Translations under genes and position numbers: made by a program
Origin: Manduca sexta
Lineage: Eukaryota; Arthropoda; Insecta; Lepidoptera; Sphingidae
NCBI RefSeq assembly: GCF_014839805.1
Contig: NC_051132.1
Location: 2,108,001-2,172,000 of the forward strand
Reading direction: 5' to 3'
DNA length: 64,000 nucleotides
Shown: in pieces, positions 12,901 through 23,100 of the stretch
Layout of the letters: every line of letters begins with the position of its first letter
How positions within the stretch are numbered: position 1 is the first letter of the stretch
The notes under the pieces: generated by a model
Database searches by the model: none
Told to the model about the DNA's origin: nothing
What the model saw: only the letters and a program-made list of their open reading frames with translations

Positions 12901-15251
12901 TTATATATTTATGTAGAACTTTTTAAGAGGAACAATCCCATCATACATCATTGTTGCATAACTTTAACCGTTTAAGCAGCGCACGCAACAGAAGCTCTCA
13001 AAACTAATAAATTTTGCCCGTTTTTGCAACATGTTTCATTACTGCTCCGCTCCTATTGGTCATAGCGTAATGATATATAGGCTATAGCACTCCACGAACA
13101 AAGGGTTATCCAACACAAAAATATTTTTTCAGTCTGAACCGGTAGTTCCCGAGATTAGCGCGGTCAAACAAACAAACAAACTTTTCAGCTTTATATAATA
13201 GTATAGAAGTATAGATTCAATAATGAGATTCCTCAACTAATGCATTGTCAAGCTATAAAATGTTTAGCGACTTTTGTAACATTGAAATGATAACCTTAAT
13301 CTGTACTCGTCTTTGGTAAGTGATTTGTGGTCCGTTTCAATGTTCAGGTGTTTTGTAAATTAGTATTTGTTCATCGACTTTTGTTGCTGATCGTATGTGC
13401 GATATACACAGGTACACTGTGTGTGCCTTCGCTCTTATAGTCCGGTGAGACGGCCATCCGACATTACCGGAGAGGAATCAGGCACCAAACTAAAAGGGTT
13501 TACGTGCTTTTCCAGGTACGGAGGTACCATTCCGCCATCTTCCTGACTCAGAGCTGTAACTCAGTTATTTGTTTAAGATGGAAAAACCCAGTCACAATTA
13601 TTTTAGCCCGATCCGGGAATCTAACCCAGGACCTCAGCGCAGTAGTCGTACTCGTACCGTGTACAATTATAACTACGCCAAGAAAGAGAGACATGTATGA
13701 AACTTTAATAGTATAAAACATTGAAATTTTCAATAAATAGGGACCTTATTTTATGTTTATTTATGAATCAAAATTTTAACTTAGTAATATGATAATTCAT
13801 AGCTATGCGTTCAGATAATTTTTAAAAATTCTTATCACTACTATTTATGGGCTAGATTTGCAGATAAAGACGGTTTTTTTGGATTTTGAATTAATGGTGG
13901 TAACTAGTGTTACTCATTCAAAACTTCATGTCACCAAGTAGTCACATCTACAAGAAAATACTACAATTTAGCATCAATTTCATCGGCTGAACATAACGTA
14001 AATTATTAGCCGTCCGATTATTGGTACATTTTGTACAGAATGAAGACATGTATTCCAATTGTAACATACAAGAAAAATTAATTTACCTTGTAATCGTTTA
14101 AATCTGTAACATGACTAGCGCCATTGCATAGACAACTTGTCTATGAAGAAGACAGTTTATGAAACATACCTTCGTTGAGAAGATATAATGGAAAAGCAGC
14201 AGCATCTCAGGCGGAGGCAGAGTGCCAAATGGCTAAATAGGCAGCCGGTGAACGTGGAACTGTTATGTACAGCGGGGTGTGACCTCAGAGGTCTAAGAAA
14301 CTCGGTGCATTCACCGGAAGGCCGTCCTTACCTCTCCTTTACAGGCTTAGCCTTGGAATCGGCTTCCTTTTTCGGGGAACTCTTGTTTTGTTGCTTTTGC
14401 CCATCATTGGGCCTGAACGGCTTACGATTTGTGTTGATACGCTCACCAGCTCGATTGTAATTCCCCGTACGCCGGAAATTACCTTGATTGCCCATCTAAA
14501 GCGAATTTATCAGAACATAGTGTTAGTACCGAAGCAACTGGGCTTCACGGGCCCTCGGGAATATATATCACAAAAGATTGTTACAATTAAATGTTTCTGT
14601 GTGGGATTATTGAGCTGAAAATAAACATTTGGTACATGCAACAAAGTGATAAATGTTTTGAGAGAATAAAAACATAACATGGTTTAAGGAGTCTTTAGCT
14701 GATATGTCAGGCATGGGGGACATGTGGTATGTGTGAGGACTTTAATATCAGTAATGGAATACTTAAGAACAGTACTGAGATATTTGATTCATAACTAAAT
14801 TGTAATTGCTATTGAAATTAGACACAAGGCAAAAATGTCTTATAAAGATTTAACCATACTATAATTTACTTGAAACTGTTATATGTGAAAATTAAATAAT
14901 TCAAATCTGATGTCTTGAATATTATAATGTAGTATAAAAGTTAATATTTACCCTATTGGGTCCATAACCACGGTCATAGCGACCTACATTAGGACCAAAG
15001 TCACGCCTTATAGGCATGTCTAATAGTGATGGGACAGGATTTTGTCTAGGTTGCAATAGGTTGATGATGTTGCTGGCCAGAGCCAAGGTAGCTTCCGTCG
15101 ACCCTCCGGCCAAGGGAAGCAGGTTGGGCAGCCCGCCCCCGGGGCCGCCGCCCTGCCACGGCGACACTCCGCTGCGGCCGAAACTCTTGCCGCGATCATT
15201 ACGACCGAAATCCATGCGACGGCCGCCATTCTGAGATCTTCGGTTTGCCAT
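6924..15251 (-). CDS. Pep: Zinc finger protein on ecdysone puffs (Pep) orthologue, 685 aa, 10 coding exons
   Basis: Coding exons in transcript order: 15251-14952, 14495-14332, 11620-11356, 11191-10924, 10578-10415, 9989-9835, 9301-9133, 8871-8748, 8331-8206, 7246-6924. All junctions are GT-AG, phases agree, and the sum is 2058 bp. Residues 1-154 are Gly/Arg/Asn-rich (starting MANRRSQNGGRRMDFGRN). Four C2H2 fingers of the matrin/U1-like spacing follow: C198-C201-H214-H220, C263-C266-H276-H282, C293-C296-H309-H315 and C457-C460-H473-H479. An acidic linker lies between fingers 3 and 4, a basic SPKRRK patch near 513-518, then PKEIEK hexapeptides (about 595-640) and an RG-rich tail. Drosophila Pep binds RNA at ecdysone puffs with hnRNP proteins and is of similar size (about 716 aa, from memory). 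Domain order and length fit; a CIZ1-like name is the alternative. A 5' UTR intron precedes the start: acceptor at 15261-15262, likely donor at 15427-15432. Confidence 0.9.
7081..7200 (-). repeat. 18-bp coding tandem repeat in the Pep C-terminus
   Basis: Seven starts of an 18-bp unit (7081, 7099, 7117, 7135, 7153, 7171, 7189) encode PKEIEK, with PKDIEK and PKVVEK variants at one edge. The middle units are nearly identical in DNA, so copy number is probably unstable between individuals and species. Confidence 0.9.
8440..8570. repeat. GC-richer interspersed repeat fragment in Pep intron 8
   Basis: A patch much richer in G+C than the surrounding intron, without an open frame joined to the Pep exons. 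It looks like an old transposon fragment, but no boundary or target duplication was found. Confidence 0.3.
9418..9545 (+). repeat. Degenerate SINE-A body fragment in Pep intron 6
   Basis: Shares the order of landmarks seen in the better SINE-A copies (AGTCTGGAAT, then TGTCCAGAATGG, GGCTTGCCC, ATATCACA, GGCGGAACACAC). The tRNA-like head is missing. Confidence 0.65.
11795..11867 (-). mobile_element. SINE-B, distal piece (split by a Tc1/mariner-type insertion)
   Basis: Contains the segment running from GCCGAATTTCGGCC to ATTATAGTGCACAAG, which continues without a gap in an undisturbed copy at 49165-49345 and here resumes only at 13396. The two parts are halves of one minus-strand SINE. Confidence 0.75.
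12247..12450 (-). mobile_element. Helitron-like repeat, minus orientation, nested in the TIR element
   Basis: Begins on the plus strand with CTAGCTTTGGCTCG, the reverse of the CTAG end with a GC-rich subterminal segment found in the better Helitron-like copies here. It runs to a TTTATATAATAGTATA tail. Confidence 0.6.
12693..13225 (-). mobile_element. Decayed Helitron-like fragments, nested
   Basis: Two related pieces (about 12693-12915 and 13035-13225) carry the shared segments ACGAGCTTTTGCCCGCGG, CCAAATTTCATC, and a closing TTTATATAATAGTATA. The CTAG terminus is eroded. Confidence 0.5.
13396..13690 (-). mobile_element. SINE-B, tRNA-like head and proximal body, minus orientation
   Basis: Read on the minus strand, the right end starts TGGCGTAGTTATAA (A-box-like) followed by GGGTTAGATTCCCGG (B-box-like), then a body ending in CACAGGTACAC and GTGTATATCGCACA. 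The rest of the element is at 11795-11867. The same body occurs at 49165-49345. Confidence 0.7.
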
Positions 15252-15663
15252 CTTCAACTTCTGTACATAAAAATTTGTTGTGACCGGTCAACGACCCGGC
15301 GAATTTGACAGCTGAGTGCGTTCAAAATGTGGTATTTTTACTAATGAGAGTGATTTTACGGGGTTGTTAAACGAAATGCAATTATTGTCGTAACTTTCAT
15401 ACAATTTATTTTAAAAACTATGTTTCGCTTACGTAGGGCGTTGACTATTGATTTTTTACTTTTGCAGTGGACCGGACTTTACTGATTATTAAGGTCAATA
15501 CGATACAGGCATCTAGTTAAGATTTATGACTATAATACTCACCACGTATGTAGGAATAAAACTAACAACAGTTTTAATAACACCTTCTTGCAAATGAATA
15601 AATCACACGACCCACACGACAAACTCAATACTACGGAAGAAATTACAAATTTTACTAAACGTC

Positions 15664-15676
15664 AAAATGGCGGCGG
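15664..15676 (+). promoter_or_regulatory. YY1/Pho-like motif near the presumed Pep transcription start
   Basis: AAAATGGCGGCGG matches the YY1-type core AANATGGCGGC. It lies about 230 bp upstream of the predicted Pep 5' UTR donor. Binding is not shown by sequence alone. Confidence 0.4.
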
Positions 15677-16327
15677 TAACCAAAGAGAACAGCGTTGGTT
15701 TGGGCTGGGCGTAGCAATTAATCGATTTACTATTTTACTTAGTCTATGGAATATGGAATCGATGACGGTCAGGCGTAAGGTCGGGGTTACACGATATACA
15801 AAAATTCAGACACGGAATTTAGATTCTTAGTCAAATACACTACGAGTCTCATAGAATTTGGCGTTACAATTTTATTCTGGTGATGATTATTCCGTGAGTG
15901 AATGATTCCTAATTTCAAACATTGATCTGAATGAATGACATCGGCGACCATTCTGAATTCAAATTCGGAATTTATTCCGATTCAGTCAGTTTATATAAAA
16001 AATATAATAAATAGAGAAATAGTACTGTATTGTTTTAGACACATCAATTTTTCATATCAAGATTAGGTATTAGAATAGTAATAATAATAAAATAAAATAG
16101 GGCTTTGCACCGGGACGATTTTAGCCTTCGGAGATTTTTCTGCGGTTTTCAACAATCTTTAGAGATTATTCAAAATTTTTTTTACAAAGTATCATGTAGC
16201 AAAAAATATATTATTATTTATTGAAATAAATTTACGACCAAGAAATTGATTATATTAAAAACAAAAAAAAACAGTTGAAATGATTCCTGTACGGTTGAAG
16301 TAACCTACATCGCGCAGCATTGTGTCA

Positions 16328-16456
16328 GCGCTTTACACCATATGAATTAATTGTATTAATTTTACCAATTAGTTCACGTTTGATCGTTTACCATTTAGAC
16401 TAGTTCAGTATAAATAAATTATATTTTACTCGGACTTTAGTCTTACATTTACAAAG
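16328..16456 (+). repeat. Copy A of a direct repeat flanking EDRF1 exon 1 (LTR-like)
   Basis: Shares with 17588-17689 the ordered blocks GCTTTA, TTTACCAT, TAGACTAGTT, GTATAAATAAA, TATTTTACT and TTACATTTACAAA, in the same orientation. The central AATAAA and pyrimidine-rich stretch recall retrotransposon LTR ends, but no TG...CA boundary or target duplication was found. Confidence 0.5.
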
Positions 16457-17142
16457 CAAACGTAAATACTTGTTAGGACAACTAAAAGTCCACTATTTGA
16501 AAATATATACCATTGGAACGGAGATTAAACTAGACACTTCAATAGAAACAATAATATATACCGGTATCCAAGTATAAAGTCATACTATAAGACATTGTAT
16601 AAAAGTTAAGTTTACATTTTTACCATAAAAGTGATACAATAACTTAACGATTTTAACAAAATATTACTGAAACAATTAAAATCCCTGGTTTAGTCCAAAA
16701 CGCTTGCCAATGTCGTTTATCCAGATCAATCTGAGAAATTAAGATTCATTCATTTAACATAATATAAATTAAGTGTGTGACTGAGGATCCGCCTAATTGC
16801 ATGGGATCCGAAAAGTTCTCGATTCAGAGAGAAATTTCCGGATATACTATGTCTTACCTTAAAAGAAATAAGACGTCAATGTAAGTTGTCAACACGACAA
16901 TAGGGAATAGTCAAACGTCAACTTGTCACATTGTTTTGGTTAAAAATACATTTCATTCTGACTAAAATAACTCTTATTTTTGAAGTACTAGAGACCAAAA
17001 TTTATAAGAGGAAATCGCAATAAATACGTAAGATTAGATCGTCAAATCAAATTTAAAATAATTTCGGGAGCACATTTGTGGGGTATATAAGATTGAATAA
17101 AATTTTTCCTTATATAATTCCAATCGAAATAGAATATTAAAA

Positions 17143-20100
17143 ATGGAAGAGGTGGAAAATGACAACGAGCACAAGAGACCCAAGGTACAGTCCAGAACTT
17201 TCTATTTATGCGGCTTTAGAACCTTAGAATTATGGAACAAAATAATCAATCGAAAATATATACATCTTTAAAATATTTTTGCTTCAAAGGCGTATGCCGT
17301 TTAAGACAAAACTGAATGTGAATATTGCACACAACTGATGTTTATCGAAATTATAGAAATTTATTTTGTATGCGCCTCTTATGCTGACAAAACTGTCATG
17401 TATTTTCTGAATCATATTACATAGGTCTAAAGTAGGAGTACAACTTGCCAAATGGTAATTGCCAAACATTCTTGTTTGTAGCATTATATTAATTTTAATA
17501 ATAAATCAGTTGTGTAATGTTCAAGATATACCTTTTTGACTTTATGACCACCAACCCTACCTGTATGATTCAAGTAACTTACTCTCAGTGCTTTATGCCA
17601 CATAAATAAACTATTTATTTTACCATGTAGACTAGTTAAGTGTAAATAAACCATATTTTACTGGAACTTTTGTTCTTTACATTTACAAACTTGATTCTTG
17701 TGATGTCCATAAAAAACAAACTACCAAATAATAAAATAATTGCAGTTCTTTGAAATATAAAAATTAAGATCAAAATAATGTTTATTATAGTTTTAAATAT
17801 AAAGTCAAGTTTAGATTAGCACAAAGCAATATTTTGTGCAAAAATTTCCAGATGTTTTTAGACTAGCTTCAATATTTCAATAATTCTATATACAAGTAAG
17901 TTGTTACAAGTCTTACAAGCTCCAAAACTTGCAGATACAGTAACTTACAGATATAGTGAAAACTGATAAAAAAATTTCAGGACCGTAGTCCCTCCCCTGG
18001 CATCAAGTCTACAGCAGTGGTAAAATATACAGCATACCAGTCACCAGTGGGATATGCTCGGCTGCAGTGCAATACTGACCTCAACCTGCCCCCCTCCAAC
18101 TGGGGGGCTGCCATTGACTCTTATGGACTTAAGCAGTTGACTAGGCATACTGGGCTATCCAGGTAAACATTATATTTTCTCTATTAGGGAAGTTGACCAT
18201 GCTAACTTTTACAGTGATGTAATTGCAAAGCTGCCGCAATGAAGTCACAATGCATGGCTAGCAATCGGCCTCCTCATATGTCCAAGGTTCTGAATTGTTA
18301 CTGAAGTGCGACGGCTTCATGATTATAGCTACAAAGTTTCGCGGAGGTGTTTTTTGTATAATAGAGGCATTGGAAACCCACAGAAGTCGCGACATAACTT
18401 CATTACTAGAATCAATGTAAATGCTTCAGTTGCAAGTCGCGCATGTGTATAGATACAGTAACGATGTCGCACGTTTGTATCGCCTCCGATACGTGTTGCA
18501 AATGCAATTGATGTGCGATAGTAGTTATGCAGAACTGCATGACGGTATTGCTTCAAAAGTTGCGATGAGCGACCTCCTTTATGTATTTTTCAAGTGCTTG
18601 GTGCATTCTAGTCATAGAATGTGGTACAATCTACATTGATCCCACTTTAGTGTAGTGTAAAGTAAGATTGTATGCATTTTTATAAGTGAGACACCCAGTT
18701 TTACCAGTCATGTTACTGTTTCAAAAAGATATTAATAACAGCAAAACAATGAAAAAAACACATACATTTATACTATAATCTTTCTTAGAAATAGTGCATG
18801 AATTGTTTAATTGCAGCTTCAGGATGGCGCACATGTTCCCCGATTGTGTGGGAGAGGTGGACGTGATATCTGGAGCGGAATGTATCAAAAAACTCCTGAA
18901 ATTACCTTATCAGCCTAATGGAACAGTATGTTATATGTGATTCCAGTATAATATTAAACAAAATTCTAAATGTGAAGTGGACCTTCCATTGGATAATAAG
19001 TATTCATTATGAAAGCCAATTGTAAAGGCAAACATTTGGCACTTTCCTAATAGTTTTATTAATGGTAGGATATTAAAATCCCCTTGATAGCAACCAAAAC
19101 ACAAAAAAGCGTAAATTTCCCTATCGTGACCCACGTAAGATACATTCTTTGATTGATGTATATATTTTTTTTAACTTAAATACTTTTAGGTGAGCATGAT
19201 GGTCCATCGCGTGGAAAACACCCTCCTTTTAGATGACTTCGACGTGTACGACTATCTGATGAAGTCTGAGTGGTCGTGGCTCAAGGATTTCTTCTATGAG
19301 AATGTGCTCAAAACCATGTCTGAGCAGGTATGCCAAATAAGTTTTTTTTTAAATATAAATATAGATTTTTCATTTTTTTTATATTGTTAATTTATTGTTT
19401 GTTTGAACTAGTGTTTCATGTTATAATTTTTAAAAATAAAAGATAAGTGCATTCAGTCGGTGTCAAATAAATGTATATGCAGGTTTTGAAAAAAAAATCA
19501 TTTAATTGTTCAAATCGAAAATTCTTAAAACATTCAGAATAATATTTATAATTCGAAACTATGAAAAATTGCGGAACATACATGGGGGTGATTCGGATAC
19601 CCCAAGGGGTACTCTATCTTTCGACCTCTGCTGTATAAGTGAGAACATGTTTTAGGCTTTTTGAAACTTAAATTGTTGCTATTCCTTTGCCATTAATTTA
19701 TGGCAAGATGTAATGAGACACTGCTGGTATTTGGTTTATTCTATGTACAAATGCTGCTTATATACTAATGTGGTACGTGACGTACGTGAGTTAACACTCA
19801 TCAAAGGATCTACGTGATACTATGTGCGACGCTGTCGCTACAATTCTTAATATCATTATTAGCTGTAATTTTCAACGCTGTAGTCGTGTTGTGTAGGAGC
19901 GCATGTCGCTGTCGCTGCCGCGCGCGCTGTCGCCGTCGCTGCAGCTGACGCACAAGTTCCTGTCGCACAGCGTGGCGCGGCCGCCCGCCGCCGCCACCGC
20001 GCAGCCCCCCGTCTGTATACAGGGTGAGTAAAAATACTACATCAGCTCAGGTTTTGATACTGTCTACTGGAATTAAAACATTGATAAAGAGATTGTGGTA

Positions 20101-23100
20101 TACCAGATGGAATTTCGAAAAGGTTTGGACTATAAACAGTTATGATCTATTCAGTTTACACTAAAATTGGCTTTCCAGTCTTTATAATTATTAGTTAACT
20201 TACTTACGACTGACCATATTGTCCTGAAGTCCTGGGTTTGAATATTTTTTCTGGTCAGTATGAGCCCGGAGTCCGGAAAATGTGCTCGAATTGGCGATAA
20301 AATCGTCTCCTGTCACATCATGGGGCGAAACACACATGACGAAAAGTGGGTTGTTGTACCTTTCCTTACCCCTCCGCGGATAAAGACGATATGTGCGTTT
20401 GTGTTTCGAAAAAAAATATATATCAACCTGCTGTCTCTTTCTAAGGTCCATTCCTCCCGGAACCAGATACAAGACCAGAGGAACCACCGACCGAACATCT
20501 CTACAACCGCAATGTACTCTGGACGTTTGAAGATATCCACATGCTGATCGGAAGCGACCTTCCGATCTTCGGTGATGAGGACCGGCCGTGCGTCAGCCTG
20601 CGCCTGAGGGACGCCAGGGAACCCATCAACGTCCTTACAGGGATAGATTACTGGCTCGACAACCTGATGTGCAATGTCCCGGAAGTCCTAATGTGTTACC
20701 ATTTGGATGGAATAGTCCAGAAATATGAGCCGATGAAGACCGAAGACTTGCCAAACATGGAGAACTCCAAATTCTCTCCTAAAGTCATCAGGAATGTTGC
20801 TCAAAATATTTTGTCGTTCCTGAAGTCTAATGCGACGAAGGCTGGTCACACTTACTGGCTGTTCAAGGGTCCTCATGATGATGTGGTGAAGCTGTATGAC
20901 CTGACCTCGTTGTGCCCTGACAATTTGGACAATCCATTCACGACGCCTGTTGCCATGTTGTTGTATAGGGTCGCCAGGAATATGAGGTGAGTTCCATAGC
21001 TTCCTCTGTCTTCTAATAAAACGGTTTGAAATTTAGTACTGCATTTTGTATAACCATAAAGATTGCTGATTTTCTGGTCAATATAAATAAAAAATAGTTT
21101 AAGACATTTTCTATCAGGCTCTGGTTCTGTCAGTCGCATGGACTTCATTATTGAACAATACCATGTCATACATCAGGGTACAATAGAACTGACACGATTA
21201 GGTTGTTGTATTGAGTATAGTAATATAATTTGTGCTTGGTGTGTCTATAGTCTTGCTCCCTATCATATCATGGAAAAACAAGGTGAAATCTTTGGCCTTG
21301 ATTACAGTTATGCCTACCCTTTTGGGGACACATGAGTGATATATGTGACAATTCAGCATCAGATATGATGATGATGAGATGTAACAAGTTCAAGTTTTCA
21401 GGATAACGTCCCGCACCCGACACGTGCGCCAACTTTTGGAGCACGTGGTGGAACTCCTGAAGGTGGAGCGGTACCCTCAGATCGTGGCGTCCTCGCATTA
21501 CATGCTGGCAGACCTCTACGTACCGGCCACCACCAACCCCGCTTGCCCTGACTTTAAAGGTAGGTGCCACTGGATCATGGAAATTCAATGACATGCCTGT
21601 AACATAGCATATGACTTTAAACATTGTTTTTTAAATTAAATGACATACTTGATACTATATTATCAATTTATTTAATTTTTATAAGCAAAATTAATTATGA
21701 CAGTAGTTAATTATTTTTTAAAACTTACAACACCATTCCAATGCCACTGACAATATTTAAAAAAAGTTTTTTGCTCCTTCGAATCAAAAATATAAAAATA
21801 ACACACTGTTATAGATGAAAGCTCGGATTCTGATAATGAAGACGCGGACTTTTTAAACGGAGACTTCTTACGGGAGGATGTAACGTGCGAGCCAGACGGC
21901 AATAGATTCCAGGACACTACTGTAGACGACTCTACACAAAAAGTAGATGAGAAAAAAGTGACAGAGAAAGAAAGTACTGAAGTAGTGAAAAAGGACAATG
22001 CTGAAGGAGTAACCGAGGAGGAAGATAATGAGGGCCGCGAGGAAGACAAGATTGACAAGGACAGCGATAATGCATTGGCACTTCAGATCAGAGGTCTTAC
22101 GTTAAGGGATATTGGAGATCGCGTGCGAGGACCTATAGGGGTAAGTAGTTTTAAATTTGAACTTTAGAATAATACATGTTTTATTGTGATTCAAAACAAA
22201 ATAAATGTTTTTTTTTTGCAGGAACCGAAACGCAAACACCCGTCCACTAACGGCTTCGGTTCGTCGCCACCAGACCGTTGTGGCCGCGCACTATCCCATG
22301 CTCTGAAGGGCTTGCTGGCCCTCCACAACCTTACTTTGGACAAATGTCACGACCAAGAACGTGAAAGGCTCAAACGGCAGATAATAATCGAAGAACAACA
22401 TCCCAAGATGGCGAATCCTTACGAACCAATCAAAATGGAATACGAACCGATAGGCAAGAAAGAGCCGAAGGAACACGCCTCGCGCAGCAGAAAGAAAAAG
22501 AAGGAGAAGAAAAGCGAAAAGTCTGGAAACTGCTTAGTTGAGACAAAGGCTATAGATAAGAACGCAATATTGGTAAGAAAAGACAAGAAGATGTTTCCGT
22601 CGTGGCATGAGCCGAGCAGAGACGATAATTTGGCCTGGAAGCTGCATTTGAAGACTCTTTTGTATGAGAAGATTTGCCTAGCGTACGCTACGCTAGCAGA
22701 ATACAGTTACGCCAACGAACAGTATGGTTTCTCGCTCAAGTATATAGATATAGCCAGCAAGTGCCAGAAACTGCTGAGCAACATGATTATAAAGAGCAAG
22801 GTGGTGGACGCGGGTTGTCTGATCGGGCGCGTGGGTGACAACTACTTCCAGCTGAGCAAGCACTGGCACAGGCTCGAGCAGTTCAAGAAGCAGTTCGAGA
22901 CTGACCACGAGATCGACAGCAAGATAAGATTGGAGATAGAGAATGACATGGCGGAGGAGGTGGACGAAATCAGCGGTGATGAGTTCGACCTCGGTGAGTG
23001 GCTCTTCGAACTGTTAGAAATGTTTTATCATGATGTGTATTGTAGCATACATTACTCTACATATTGAAATTTAAAATATAACGTCTAAAGTTAGTATAGA

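Larger units (their letters stand above)
11868..13393. mobile_element. Tc1/mariner-type TIR element, 1526 bp, non-autonomous, TA target duplication
   Basis: The ends are imperfect 26-bp inverted repeats (left CAGTCAGCAACAGAAGTCG; right, reversed, CGATCAGCAACAAAAGTCG) and the element is flanked by TA at 11866-11867 and 13394-13395. Removing it and one TA restores a continuous SINE-B, which confirms both boundaries. There is no transposase frame. The interior holds Helitron-like fragments (12247 onward), so only the outer parts belong to the element itself. It sits in Pep intron 2. Confidence 0.75.
15252..17142. promoter_or_regulatory. Shared upstream region of divergent Pep and EDRF1
   Basis: The two genes are head-to-head with 1.9 kb between start codons, so both promoters must lie here unless distal 5' exons exist. 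On the minus strand the Pep start is 9 bp from an acceptor (TATGTACAG), and a GTAAGC donor at 15427-15432 would place a 5' UTR exon above 15433. The plus strand carries AAAATGGCGGCGG at 15664-15676, which fits the YY1/Pho core ATGGCGGC and is typical of housekeeping initiator regions. The rest is AT-rich. The regulatory role is inferred from position and motif only. Confidence 0.5.

Noticed and set aside
14188..14330. GC-richer block in Pep intron 2, tested as an extra exon
   Set aside because: It lies past a good GTAAGG donor at 14326-14331 and the Pep phases close without it.
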